Notes under the pieces: model-generated | Databases searched by the model: none | Told to the model about the DNA's origin: nothing | Seen by the model: only the letters and a program-made list of their open reading frames with translations | In this document: piece after piece, positions 53,729-64,000 of the stretch | How the letters are laid out: every line of letters starts with the position of its first letter | Position numbering within the stretch: position 1 is the first letter of the stretch | NCBI RefSeq assembly: GCF_026262505.1 | Contig: NC_067205.1 | Coordinates: 17,980,001 to 18,044,000, forward strand | Length of the DNA: 64,000 nt | Direction: 5' to 3' | Source: Trichomonas vaginalis G3 | Lineage: Eukaryota > Parabasalia > Trichomonadida > Trichomonadidae | Made by a program: the position numbers and the translations under genes

Positions 53729-53937
53729 ATGGCTGCAGGAATATTTAAGAAACTGTGGGATAGAGTAAAAAGAGGAGCGAGTAAAGTTTGGGAAACATTG
53801 AAGAAGGAGCAAATTGGATATTTAAGAATAAAGAAGCAATTAGTGACGTAGCTGAATCAATAACACCAAAAGCTGCCCCAATAAGAGAAATTTTAAATAA
53901 AGGAGAAAAAGTTTATAAAGACTACAACCGATACTAA
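53729..53937 (+). pseudogene. Maverick B small amphipathic cationic protein 2
   Basis: Begins MAAGIFKKLWD; ends with a charged, Lys-rich KGEKVYKDYNRY-type tail. It faces protein 1 tail to tail. About one break. Confidence 0.5.
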
Positions 53938-53961
53938 GATAAAAATAATATTTATTTTCCA

Positions 53962-54196
53962 CTATCTACCCCCTATTTTATTAAGTATTCCTTCAGCTAT
54001 TCCACCAATTGCGTTACCTGCTTGTGCTCCATCGCCGGATTACCTGCTTTAGTACCTAATACTCCACCTATGATAGTTCCTGCCGTTTTCGCTACTGGTG
54101 CCAAAAAGTTTGCAACAGGTTTAATATCTTTTGATGAACCCAACCTGCAGCTTTCTTAATTCCATCCCATAATTTTTTAAAGAATCCTGCCGCCAT
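53962..54196 (-). pseudogene. Maverick B small amphipathic cationic protein 1
   Basis: Begins MAAGFFKKLWDGIKKAAG; a Gly/Ala-rich hydrophobic segment follows. Leader ATTAAATCAGAAATG as in A. About two breaks. Confidence 0.5.
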
Positions 54197-54262
54197 TTCT
54201 GATTTAATATTAATTAAAAAATATATTTCATCACTTATATTCTAATTTTTATTTAATGATAA

Positions 54263-54631
54263 ATGAAACCGATTTTAAAAATAAATGAAAACAGAGGAGG
54301 AAGAAATAAATGAGAGTGAAAATGTTCAACAAAAAATAAACGTTGTTAAACCAATTACTGAAATAAAATTTTTTCATCTGTTGAAGAATTTAATGACTAT
54401 TATGCCAATAATAAAAAATTATTTGAAGAATTGACAACATGTAAATTGAATAAAATGTTTAAAGTTGATGGATTCAAAATTTCAAAAATAAAAGGAGTGG
54501 TTAGTTTGAAATCTATTCCTCAATCAAGAATCACCTCATTAATGAAAATTGATGATTTAACAAAAAGAATAGAAGAGATTGAAGAAAGAATGAATCAAAT
54601 AATTGATTTCATAAATTCAAATAATCATTAG
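54263..54631 (+). pseudogene. Maverick B unknown gene with C-terminal coiled coil
   Basis: The open C-terminal part (LTKRIEEIEERMNQIIDF) reads as a heptad helix. The N-terminal part is Lys/Glu-rich. Broken about once or twice. Ends 4 bp from the convergent gene. Confidence 0.5.
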
Positions 54632-54635
54632 TTTC

Positions 54636-55106
54636 TTAAAGTTCAATGTTGAACTCATCAAATTCATCTTCATCATCATTATCTTTAGCGAGTTTAATTA
54701 CTCTTTCAACTCTATCTTTTGATAGTCTTGCGTTTAATTTTTTCTGAAGTTTTTCGTTACCAAGTTCTAAAATTTTACATGGATGATATTTAAACCTGTT
54801 AAATTCTTTTTCCTCAGTTTTAATCATTAATCTACAAAGAACTTTAGTGAAGTGGTTTTGTTGTTTAAACCACTTATCCTTAATATTTGTTATAAATTCA
54901 ATATCCGGAATTAATTCCCAAATTTTTGAATTTTCGATTAATTTACCATCAAATGCAAAAGCAATAGGTTTAATATTAAACTTACCTTTATAAAATAAAC
55001 TTTGTATGTAATCATCAAAATAAACGTCTACTTGTTTAACATGGGTGAGAATTGGTGAAAGTTTATTCATTAATTGATTCACAGTCATGAATTTTGATTC
55101 ACTCAT
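54636..55106 (-). CDS. Maverick B unknown 156-residue protein
   Basis: MSESKFMTVNQLMNKLSPIL, an aromatic VDVYFDDYIQSLFYKGKF segment, a Lys-rich middle, and an acidic end DNDDEDEFDEFNIEL. The start is in the CGTAAGAAATGAGTG context. The layout (compact domain, basic linker, acidic tail) would suit a DNA-binding or chaperone-like factor, but I do not recognise it. Looks whole. Confidence 0.6.
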   Translation of the reverse strand: MSESKFMTVNQLMNKLSPILTHVKQVDVYFDDYIQSLFYKGKFNIKPIAFAFDGKLIENSKIWELIPDIEFITNIKDKWFKQQNHFTKVLCRLMIKTEEKEFNRFKYHPCKILELGNEKLQKKLNARLSKDRVERVIKLAKDNDDEDEFDEFNIEL

Positions 55107-55139
55107 TTCTTACGAATTAAAAAAATAAATTATTCAAAA

Positions 55140-55476
55140 ATGTAAGAAGTTTATTTTTTAAAGTTTCTTTTACTCGTTTATGACTCCATTGATTCCATTC
55201 AGGATTTAAACAATGTTTAATTAATCGCGGAATATCTGACATCATCTATATATAGCTTCTTTTATTTTTTATTACATTATGTATGGGCTGAGTGTAAATG
55301 TCTTACAATTTTGAAAATTTTTTAAATCTTGATTTATTCAAAAACGTAAGAATAAAAACCGTAAGAATCATACATTTTTTACTTCATATGTCAAAAAAAA
55401 TGATACAAAATCGTTCAATATTGTATGAATTCTTACGTTTACAAAAAAAGTCACAAAACCCATCATATCCACTACT
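55140..55476 (-). repeat. Maverick B right terminal inverted repeat
   Basis: It ends ...CCACTACT at 55476. It is slightly shorter than the other ends in its inner part. The outward small frame is open and runs past the element end into flanking DNA. Confidence 0.85.
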
Positions 55477-55599
55477 ATTCAATCAAACGTATTATATGTA
55501 TTCTGTTTAAGGTGCTATCATAACAACACATTAGATAACAATTGTTAAGGGAAAAAATTCTTATTATCTAGATAAATTCTAATGGAAATAAAAATATTT

Positions 55600-56290
55600 G
55601 TTTTCCATCATATAAACCTCGATGTCACTTTTGCGGCCGAGCGGAGCGAGGCCGCAAAAGTGACATCGAGGTTTACATGGATGGGTTCTATATATATACA
55701 GCTTGACCGGTAGAAAAGCGGATCGATTTTTATCAATAATTGGACATTCTATTTTTAATAAAATAAACATATATTTATATGGGAAATTAGGGAGATCTGA
55801 AACTCAAAAATTATTTTTGAATTTTAATATGATGAATGTAATTGTGATAATATATACATTACAAATAAAATATTAATTCGGAACAACGATGAGATGTGAT
55901 AAATTTGATTCTCTCAAAAATCGATTTTGGGGTTTTAATATTAATTTGTATCTTATATGCATATAGGATATATAATAATTTTAAAACATCAAAAAGTGAC
56001 AATTTGCGGTTAGAAAAAGTCATCAAAACACTTTTTAATGATTTGATTTAACATATGCATAGACCATCTCTTTGATATTTAACTTCAATTTCCCGAAATG
56101 AAAAGGATTTGAACAAAAACGATTATTTTACGATCATTTTTTGTAAATTTTTTTAAATTGAGAATGACATCTCTAAAATCATCTAAAAAATCCAAATATC
56201 AAATAAAATAATATCATTAAAATTCCTCTCAATTTAAAAATTTTTATAAATTGAGACTTTAATCTCTAAAATCTTCTAAAAATCCATATA
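55600..56290 (+). repeat. Diverged dispersed repeat, copy 1, with long perfect hairpin
   Basis: It shares with 57190-57700 the order ATGGGTT-TATATATATAC, GCGGATCGA, TATATGGGAAA, AACTCAAAA and a GATAAT...ATACAT block, at moderate similarity. A perfect hairpin with 26-nt arms and an 11-nt loop lies at 55613-55675 (left arm begins TAAACCTCGATGTC). The second copy has other hairpins at other places. No gene. Confidence 0.6.
55613..55675. repeat. Perfect hairpin, 26-bp stem, 11-nt loop
   Basis: Arms TAAACCTCGATGTC...GCGGCC and the exact reverse complement; loop GAGCGGAGCGA. The outer arms contain the TAAACCTC motif that recurs in this region. Confidence 0.95.
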
Positions 56291-56291
56291 T

Positions 56292-56987
56292 TGTTGCATG
56301 CTATGATCAGTCATGATGTAAACCTCTCAATTTTATTGTCGTGGGAAGTATCTCAATTCCTTCAAAAAAATTGAAAAACTATTTAATTTTAAAAATATAA
56401 TACTTTTAATTAGTTAATTAATTGGAGATATTTTTTAAAAATCACTTTTGATAATACTTTTGAGAACTTTAATTAAAAAAATATATTCAAAAATATCCAG
56501 GATATCAAGAGGGAATTGTTCCTTATGAGGTATATAGTTATGATGTATACCTCATAAGGAACAATTCCCTCCTTAAAATCGTAGACATTTTTATTCTTAT
56601 TAATCAACCATTCAAAATCATATTCCTCTGAAAAGTTATTTATTAAAAATTTAGAATTTTAATAAATATAGAGTTTGAATTTCATACAATACCTATATAT
56701 TTTCAATAATGGAATTTGAAAACCATTCTCAAAAGTTCTCAGAAAACCTTTTTTCATTAATTTTAAGAAATCTGAGTATTAAATTAAGTGATAAATTCGT
56801 TTGACACTACTTTAATTTTTAAATTCAAAAAATTATATGTGCTTCTTAAAATGACTCAAAAAAATTTTATTATAAAATAATATATAATATTAAAAATCCC
56901 ACAACATTTTTTACTTTACATAATCGTACTTCCTCGATGATTAATTTCCACTCAATTTCTATCGTTGACCGAACTTAGCATGCAACA
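56292..56987 (-). mobile_element. TGTTGCATGCTA-ended non-autonomous DNA transposon, copy 2
   Basis: Reverse-oriented relative of 16032-16979, flanked by ATAT (56288-56291 and 56988-56991). A single hairpin lies at 56511-56569. The two copies look almost identical outside the hairpin block, so both moved recently. It may separate the two halves of a broken repeat region (55600-56290 and 57190-57700). Confidence 0.85.
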
Positions 56988-57072
56988 ATATCACAAAAAA
57001 TCACGATATTATTTTTATTCTCAATTTCAAAATTTTTTTTGTACTGACTTTCTTTTTGCCTAACAGCAAAGC

Positions 57073-57156
57073 AGAAATTTGAAACTTCGTTTCAAATTTC
57101 TCAATCTTGCATTCTGGGCACGTAAGTGCCCAGAATGCTAAAAGGCGCGTAGCGCC
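57073..57156. repeat. Three consecutive short-loop hairpins
   Basis: 57073-57101: AGAAATTTGAAAC arms, loop TTC. 57109-57138: GCATTCTGGGCAC arms, loop GTAA. 57144-57156: GGCGC arms, loop GTA. All perfect. No common stem sequence and no flanking gene to terminate. Confidence 0.9.
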
Positions 57157-57189
57157 GTCTCTGAATATCAAATTTATTATAATTATTAA

Positions 57190-57700
57190 TTTATGAAATT
57201 TCAAATAAAATCGATCTGTTATAACACACTGGTGCATGACAGCCTTGTCCATTCATGGGTTATATATATACGGTCTAGGTGAAGACATTGCGGATCGAAG
57301 ATCCGCAATGTCTGAACCCCCCAAATTTATATTAAAAAGTATGTTATTATATGGGAAAAATTCGAGATTTCGAACTCAAAATTTAGAATCGGGTTATTTT
57401 GGATTCTTTCGCTTTGGGAGGGCGCTTTGCGCCCTCCCAAAGCGATAAAAGGTCGAAAATGCTTATCGAATAAAATCTTATATCAGAAAAAATGACTTTG
57501 GATATGATAAATATCATTGTTATAATTGATACATATTATATTGCACATTATTTTGAAATTTTATTTTTTCAAAATTTTCAAAATTTAATTTTGATTTATA
57601 TCTAAATATTATATGATTTTAAGATAGCATCTCTCAATTTTATTAAAACGGTTTTTGGTTTCCCTCAAATATGTTAAAATTGAGAAAAACAAAACATTTT
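57190..57700 (+). repeat. Diverged dispersed repeat, copy 2, with two hairpins
   Basis: Relative of 55600-56290. Perfect hairpins lie at 57283-57313 (14-bp arms beginning AGACATTGCGG, loop GAA) and 57410-57444 (16-bp arms beginning CGCTTTGGGAGG, loop TTT). Copy 1 has no hairpin at these positions. Confidence 0.6.
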
Positions 57701-58293
57701 TAGGTGAAGCACTCTGAAGTTCTGAGCCAGACTTCAGATATCTCGATACAGTGAAGTATCCAAAATCATGTGCATTTGCCATAAATATTTATCGCTCGAA
57801 TTTTGCAATTGAACTTTGCGTTCGATATTTGATTATACATACTTTCGAAATTGTAAGACCTAGCGACCACACACTAACACAATCACTCAGCCGAATCAAT
57901 TGATCCAATTCTCCATTATATTATTGGTTTATAATAAGAAAATTTGATAAAAAGTCAAAAAATAAGCGATATCAAAGATTACTTTATGGGTGTACTATTA
58001 ATTGACCCTTTTCTGATTAATTGCGAATTACTGAAATGTATTTATTTGTTAGATTCTTATATAAATTTTAAAAATCTCTTTATTTTCTTAAGTTCTACTT
58101 ACAATTTGTAATCTTTTATTTCATAGATATATACTTTTAATAAAATAACAAAACTCAGTTTCATCATAACAGACTTGTCGATAAAAACATTTTGATTGCA
58201 TATATTTTATTTCAAAATATGTGTATATTTATGGATTTAAATTCTAAATTATATCATTATTTAAAGAGAAAATTCGTTCTTGATTTTTTTTAA
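57701..58293. other. AT-rich stretch without a recognisable gene
   Basis: Nothing coding and no repeat recognised. It ends at the TTAA next to the 58294 element. Confidence 0.5.
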
Positions 58294-58403
58294 GGGTGCA
58301 CCCGTATGTACGTTTATTTGAGAGGAGGAGGATTACCCTCTCAATTTTGAGGGATTCGTTAGTTTATTTTCTCGATGAATATGCAATAAAATTTGATTTT
58401 TAC

Positions 58404-59104
58404 CTTATCCTCAGAATATTACTATGATCAGATTACTCCTTATCAGATTACTCATCATCCTCAGACTACTCCTTAGACCCCTCCTCATCAGACTACTCCT
58501 CAGATCTTCCTCATAAGACTCCTCCTCAGATCTTCCTCCTGAGACTACTCTTCAGACTACTCCTTAGAGTCCTCCTCATCAGACTAGTCCTGAGACTAGT
58601 CCTCAGACTACTCCTGAAACTACTCCTCAGATTATCCTCAGACTACTCCTCAAACTCCTCAGATTATCCTCAAACTCCTCAGACTACTCCTCGGTCTAAT
58701 CCTCAGACTCCTCCTCAGATTATCCTCAAACTCCTGGTCAGATTATCCTCAGACTCCTCCTCAGATTATCCTCAAACTCCTCCTCAGATTATCCTCAGAC
58801 TCCTCCTCAGACTACTCCTCAAACTCCTCAGACTACTCCTCAAACTCCTCAGATTATCCTCAAACTCCTCAGACTACTCCTCAAACTCCTCAGATTATCC
58901 TCAAACTCCTCAGACTACTCCTCAAACTCCTCAAATTATCCTCAGACAACTCCTGAAACTACTCCTCAGATTATCCTCAAACTCCTCAGATTATCCTCAA
59001 ACTCCTCAGACTACTCCTCAAACTCCTCAGATTATCATCAAACTCCTCAAACTACTCCTCGGTCTAATCCTCAGACTCCTCCTCAGATTATCCTCAGATT
59101 ATCA
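58404..59104 (+). repeat. CTCAGA/CTACTC minisatellite
   Basis: Irregular tandem of CTCCTCAGACTACTCCTCAA and ATTATCCTCAAACTCCTCAG-type units over 0.7 kb, strongly pyrimidine-biased. Strand-biased repeats like this can form triplexes, but no function is implied. Confidence 0.9.
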
Positions 59105-59205
59105 CTTTACATATATATATATCGATAACTAAATAATTACTTATTATACTTTCTTTCTTTTTTTTAATTTTAAAATAATATTAATATATCTTTCTATGTT
59201 TAATG

Positions 59206-59306
59206 ATGAAAAGAGAAAGAGGAGTAAAAAGAGGAAAGAGAAAAGAAAGAGAGAGAAAAGAAAGAGAGAGAAAAAAAAAGAGAAAGAAAGAAAGGAAAAA
59301 AAAGGA
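59206..59306 (+). repeat. Purine-rich low-complexity tract
   Basis: Nearly all A and G (AAAGAGAAAGAGGAG type). Frames across it are not genes. Confidence 0.9.
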
Positions 59307-59336
59307 CGGCGATAATTTTGTATTGTTTTGTTATTC

Positions 59337-59373
59337 GGCCGAATGGCGGCTACTTCGTACCCGCCATTCGGCC
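59337..59373. repeat. GC-rich hairpin, 13-bp stem, 11-nt loop
   Basis: Arms GGCCGAATGGCGG and CCGCCATTCGGCC, loop CTACTTCGTAC. A smaller TCCCTGA/TCAGGGA hairpin follows at about 59430-59445. Confidence 0.9.
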
Positions 59374-60305
59374 CAAAAAATGGCGTATTATTCTATTTTT
59401 AAACGGTCGTGGCGTAAAACCGTCGCATCCCTGAGTCAGGGATTAAGGGATTTTTGAATTTTAAGAATTTTTTTCGAATTTTTTCGAAAAAAAATATTTT
59501 CAGAACAGCCTTAACGGCTAAGATTTAGGAACAATGTTAAGTATCAAAAAGAAAGGAGGTCTGATATAGACAACATATATCGTTGAAGGTTGAAAAAATC
59601 TCTAATATTTGAGCCCAAAATTTCAAATTTTAATTTTTTGAAAAAAGAGGCCACCCGTATGTACGTCTATTTGAGAGGAGGAGGATTATATTTTTGAAAG
59701 GGTGAAACATTATGAATATGTTAATTATATAATAATATGTATTATTATAAAAAAGAAAAAATAAAGCACGTTAAAAATTTTCTTTCTTGATTTTTTACAA
59801 AATCTACTTAGAATTATGCAAAATATGACTAAATAATTATAAATTTCAAGTTAAATTTTAATTTTGATAAATAATTTAAATTTCAAAATATCAAGTTCAG
59901 TTCGACTATGTATGTAGTAATTCCTCAATAAAGTGCCAAAACCCTATTAAAATATATGAACATTTTCAACATTTTAATGTTTTTATTTAAAAATTTGTTG
60001 GAATATGAGCTTCAAACAATTATTATGTAAATAAAAATAATTAAATATATGTATTTATTCGTATTACAACCGTAGTAAGTCGATTCTTCCTTTCTTCTAC
60101 TGAGGTTTGAATTTGATTTCGAATTGTAAAGAGATTCAAAGGGAAAATACTAGCGGATAAAAACTACCTCCATGAAAGGGTCATAATGGAGTCAAGTTGT
60201 ATTTTTTGATATTTTTTGCTTTTCGAGCCTAAATAGGTAGCCAAGATAATGCCTAAAAATAAGGTTCTAAATTCTGAAGTTTACATGATCCTCTCGTGTG
60301 CACCC

Positions 60306-63075
60306 TTAAGTCTCGACCAAATATTTTGAGTATTTCAGAAATATTTTTGCTTTTTTTTTCTTCAAAAATGTAATTTAATAGTATATACGAAGCTTGAAAA
60401 AGTGATAAAATTACTATAAGGTTAAAATTGAACGAAGTACGTTAATGATGAAAATAATTTCAATGATTAACAGTAAAAAGGTATATTATTATAGTGAATA
60501 CAAAATCCAAAATACTCAATAAAAAGTTTTATGTAATTTATTAGAAACAATTATGTTTAAAGTTCAATTTCGGAATCCGATAGATATAAACAAAATAAAG
60601 AATTTCATTCTAAAATATAATGGATTCTAGAAATTTACGTTCCAAAATTCGATTGTTTTGGCATTTTTAGAACCCTAAATTATTGAATCTAAAACCTTCT
60701 GTTTAATAACCATTTTAACATCAGAACGGCTTGGATTTATCTACAAATTCGTTTTATATCATCATTAATTGAAAATGTAATAAACAGTGTTACTTGAAAA
60801 CATCAAGTATCTGCATTTAATCATGTCATTGTGTTTCTGTTAAAATCAAATTAATTAGAAGTGCATCAACTCTAACCATCATATCTAAGCAAAGTTTGTT
60901 TCAACATTTAATATTCATCCATAGAGCACCTTAATAATGCAGTTGTACACATATATTGCCTCATAATTTTCTGGATCATTAGATCAAATTTCATATAATA
61001 CTTCAATATCTACCTGTTTATATATTGAATAATGCATATAAATAGATAGAAAAGGACAAGCACTAACTTTGATTATCGATATTTGATATTTCCTGAAAAT
61101 AATATCCCTATATTAAGGAATAATAATTCTACAAAGTTTGATTATAATAATATATTTTCTCAGAATAGCACCCTGTGTAGATAAATATTGTTTATTATTT
61201 AGAATTTGGAATTATAAAAATTTATTTATGCATAAAAACATTTTCAACAAGTTCAAAATACTATATTAGCACTGTTGAGCGTTATATTGTCAAAAACTTA
61301 ATCAAATGACCAAGATAATTTATGGTAAATATACAATTTGCTCAGTAATTATTTTTTTGGAAAAATTCGACTTATATAATCCATGTTGTGAAGAGTGTAT
61401 GCCAAAATTATAGCCTCAATGCTTTTAACATTATAATGATAGATTTTAGCAATTGTGATGGATCTTATATGGTGTAAAGTGAATATTATTGTAAATTATT
61501 TCTGGTTATGAACTGATAAAAGGAAAAAACTATTCATCCACTAAATTGAAATTCAAAAATTCAATTTCAAGGACTATTATTAAAGACTAGTAAACATAGT
61601 TTGATTCTGAAATCATTCTTTGCCTATAAAAAGTTCTTTCAAGAAGGTTTCTCTATGAAAGTTCACATTCCCATTCACAATAAAAATATTGCACTTTTCT
61701 AATTTGCCGTGTCAAATGTCAGGCGGGAGGCTATCAACTAATTAAAGATTATATAATGTTATTATATAATGAAATAAAAATACGATAGAATGTCAGGCGA
61801 AAATGAGGGGAAAAGTGCGAAAAAGTGGCTTTTCAGTTTACAATTTTTAGTTGATACACCTCTAATTAATTCCATTTTATAGTCCTCCCAAAATCTCAGT
61901 AGTGAGGGCCCCTCAATATAAAATGTAAACCTCTGTGTATTGAATTGGGATTTGTAAACCTCACTACTCTAATTTTGATTGAGAGGGCAAGGCTCTGGAC
62001 GCTTAATTTGAGGGCTTTTTTTTCTATGAGATTAAGAAAAGTTTTAAGTTGAAGATTTTTACTATCTATATACAAGACAAAGAATAATAATAAATGGTTT
62101 TTTTGGAAAAAAGACGATAGGAATTATCAATTAAATCCAATTGATTTTGGGTCGAAATTAAGGAATACATACTAGCTTCCATGTAGTATCCTCTGTTCGA
62201 AATGAAATTTTGTAATTTGGAAAAAAATCCAAAATAAAATTTTGATTTGGAAGAATTTTGAGCTTTGTTACTAGAGATTCAGATTTGTAGTCCCAAAACA
62301 ATGTGACCATACAAATAATGGAAACATCCAGCAGGAAATGATTTGAATTTGATGGCGAATTAAGAAATTCTACTTGACCTTTTAACGCAAATGGAAAAGC
62401 ATCCATTTTCTGCTAGTTTGGGTTTGCTTTTCGGCTTGTGAATTCATTTATCCATCATACCACGAAAATAATAAACGAGCATTTTTTGTTCAGAAAATTG
62501 AAATTGCATTGTTTCATCAGAATTGATGCAGTAACTAACTGTAATATATCAAAATTCATTAAAATGTCTTGATTTTGAGTTTCAAAATATTAATGATTAA
62601 AAATGTGACCCAAATTGCAAATTTTTAATAAAACCAAGCAATCCATGATGCATACTGTTATAAATCCATGAGAAAGACAGGACTAACAAAATTAGATGTT
62701 TACATTTATTCAATATTCAAAATGTTTATTTTGAATTATCAATATAATTAAATCATATCGCATTTCATGCACGTTTTTTCTCTCAAAAAATTGAATTGCT
62801 ATTCAACTGCGATTTTGAGATGACTATATTTCCAATGCATAATTATTAATTAAAAATATTTCAACACTATATGAAATTATTATATTCAGATACAATGGTT
62901 AAACTGAATATTCTTTTATAATTTTTTAGCATTACAGTTTTTACTGATGTATATTCCCTTTTGAAAAACACATCTATGTAAAAGCATTTTTATAAACGAA
63001 AGCCTTTATTCAACTCTTAACTGATTAAAATTGATCAAATTGACCAAAAATCAGTTAAATTCTGTATGGGATAAG
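60306..63075. other. Gene-poor AT-rich stretch with a small repeat-like patch
   Basis: No convincing gene. At 61890-61990 lie an AGTAGTGAGG/CCTCACTACT inverted pair and two TGTAAACCTC motifs, the same motif seen in the hairpin and TGTTGC elements. The patch is probably a transposon remnant. Confidence 0.45.
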
Positions 63076-63495
63076 TTAATGAACCTTTAATAATGATTTG
63101 ATATCTGTTAAATCGACTATCGAACAATGATAATTTTGCGATTGAACACAATGTAGATGATCTCTGCAACCTGAATCAGGAAGGTATTTTTCAATATAGT
63201 TCCAATTTTCAGCGAACCAGCAGAATAGTGCCTTCCTATTTCTTGTTGCCAATCTATCAATATTCAATCCAAGTTGATCACAAAGCTTATTAGCATGCTT
63301 GAGGAGAGAGTATGCTGTTAAATGCATTCCATATATATTTTGAAGTCTTGAAATGACACTATCTAACTTAGGTCCGGCTTTTTGAACTCTTTCGATTACC
63401 TTTTCGTAATCTTTTATTGCCTGTGCAGTTGTTCTCTTTGATATCTTCAAAGGATTAACAGTTGTTTCAATGGGAGATCTCATGAAAGGTATCAT
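63076..63495 (-). CDS. Small helical protein, paralogue of 2389-2844
   Basis: 139 residues. MIPFMRSPIETTVNPLKISK, then RTTAQAIKDYEKVIERVQKA, a Tyr-Gly turn, and LNIDRLATRNRKALFCWFAE, aligning along about 95 residues with the gene at 2389 at roughly 40 percent identity. The C-terminus is distinct and has several Cys and His. The start is the first ATG; a likely initiator sits just upstream. Persistence of the core in diverged copies suggests selection. Function unknown. Confidence 0.65.
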   Translation of the reverse strand: MIPFMRSPIETTVNPLKISKRTTAQAIKDYEKVIERVQKAGPKLDSVISRLQNIYGMHLTAYSLLKHANKLCDQLGLNIDRLATRNRKALFCWFAENWNYIEKYLPDSGCRDHLHCVQSQNYHCSIVDLTDIKSLLKVH

Positions 63496-63497
63496 TA

Positions 63498-63508
63498 TAA
63501 TAAATGAA
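63498..63508 (-). promoter_or_regulatory. Possible initiator (Inr) for the 63076 gene
   Basis: Minus strand TTCATTTATT, about 10 bases before the ATG. It resembles the Trichomonas consensus TCAYTWYT with one mismatch, at the usual distance from the start. Confidence 0.4.
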
Positions 63509-63905
63509 GCTCATATATTCAATTTTTGAAATATCTGAATTTTGAATGTAGAATAATATATCCTCCTTTTTTTATTTTTGGATAAACAGAATAGAAATTA
63601 AATTTAAAATACATATGGTCCAATTCGCAAAAAATTGAATATTTTATCATTCCAACGTATTCATTTTGAAGATATGGAATCATGATTGCAAATAAAACAA
63701 TATAATTTTTATAGGTATTCATATTTTGAATTCATCTAAAAGTCTTATCAAAAATAAATCCTATATTCAATTAAATAAAAATAAATTGACCATTGTTTTG
63801 CCTGTCAAAGGGTCAAGGTTTACAACGTGTCACTTTTTGGTTTACGTGGCAATTTAATAAAAAATTAAGTTTTTTATTTTGTATTTTTATTAATAATATA
63901 AAAAT

Positions 63906-64000
63906 GAAACCAAAGGCTGTGAGGCACAAATATATTATCAGTGCCTCACAGCCTTTGGTTTCTTACCAAAAACGAGAAAACTTGCTCGACATTCTTTCTC
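63906..64000. repeat. Hairpin pair at window edge (H3-type and start of H4-type)
   Basis: 63906-63962 is a perfect hairpin with 22-nt arms (GAAACCAAAGGCTGTGAGGC plus AC) and a 13-nt loop. It is followed by AACGAGAAAACTTG, the start of an H4-type arm cut by the window end. The same two hairpin types occur in the same order at 16578-16692, with changed stem bases. Confidence 0.9.

Larger units (their letters stand above)
34255..55476 (-). mobile_element. Maverick/Polinton element B, mostly intact layout but broken
   Basis: 21.2 kb with inverted terminal repeats of about 340-385 bp, AGTAG...CTACT ends. Compared with A it is reversed as a whole, carries an expanded array beside the helicase, and contains KilA-N and two small genes absent from A. 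Polymerase core, integrase, helicase, KilA-N and fibre frames read open over long distances; the capsid-side genes are broken. About ten breaks overall. The left flank hexamer is TACGTT and the right is ATTCAA, so there is no ordinary 6-bp target duplication. Young by its similarity to A. Confidence 0.9.
58294..60305 (+). mobile_element. Possible TTAA-flanked non-autonomous element (2.0 kb)
   Basis: Left end TTAA-GGGTGCAC, right end GTGCACCC-TTAA. TTAA duplications are the mark of piggyBac-type transposons, but the inverted repeat is only about 9 bp and no transposase is present. The left-end sequence CACCCGTATGTACG is repeated at 59646, so the unit may be composite. The interior holds a minisatellite, a purine tract and a hairpin. 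No gene seen at 59460-60300. Confidence 0.4.

Noticed and set aside
57073-57444. Short-loop hairpins read as transcription terminators or ncRNA genes
   Set aside because: No gene ends next to them, eukaryotic termination does not use such hairpins, and there is no T-run pattern or flanking RNA signature.
57840-57910. GC-richer patch near 57850-57900 considered as a tRNA
   Set aside because: No acceptor pairing, no T-arm TTCRANY motif and no anticodon stem could be laid out.
62158-62406. 82-residue minus-strand frame MDAFPFALKGQVEFLNSPSN
   Set aside because: Balanced composition made it worth a look, but there is no family resemblance, no credible initiator and no neighbour. It may be a gene remnant, but that cannot be supported.

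Overview
The window is AT-rich nuclear DNA that looks like Trichomonas vaginalis or a close trichomonad. The evidence is two large Maverick/Polinton virus-like elements, a Mutator-like (MULE) transposon with very long terminal repeats, a KilA-N gene, intronless genes, and possible TCAYT-type initiator (Inr) elements just upstream of a few starts. No rRNA, tRNA, CRISPR or convincing metabolic gene was seen. The species call is inference from element content.

Layout. 1-5380 is flanking DNA with one small host-type gene, a 662-bp repeat with a tandem array, and a decayed IS481/Ginger-like integrase-type transposase. 5381-32977 is Maverick A, opened by a 9.26-kb MULE (11989-21245). The MULE is itself interrupted by a 948-bp TGTTGC-ended element (16032-16979) and a 1.39-kb element (18605-19991). 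33500-34163 is a second copy of the 662-bp repeat. 34255-55476 is Maverick B, in inverted orientation relative to A. 55477-64000 is gene-poor and holds short repeats, perfect hairpins, a second TGTTGC-ended element, a CTCAGA minisatellite inside a TTAA-flanked unit, and a paralogue of the first host-type gene.

Both Mavericks encode the same virus-like set: protein-primed family-B DNA polymerase with an HNH-like zinc cluster, DDE integrase, D5-like primase/SF3 helicase, packaging ATPase, a probable major capsid protein, a fibre with a phage-baseplate-like tip, two tiny amphipathic cationic proteins, and several unassigned virion-type proteins. B also has a KilA-N gene. The copies look nearly identical by eye, so they are young. 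Both are broken: A in well over a dozen places, B in roughly ten. They are treated here as fossils.

The most unusual signals are these. (1) Perfect hairpin modules recur in different arrangements, and one type (16578-16637 versus 63906-63962) shows two paired, stem-preserving substitutions. (2) A 32-nt double hairpin lies in frame in two unrelated Maverick genes, integrase and fibre. (3) The primase-helicase gene sits between inverted repeats and points in opposite directions in A and B, as expected for an invertible segment. (4) The 6-bp flank of A's left end matches the reverse complement of B's left flank, which suggests an inversion between the two elements. (5) Most Maverick genes start in a T-rich/TAAATG context resembling late promoters of large DNA viruses.
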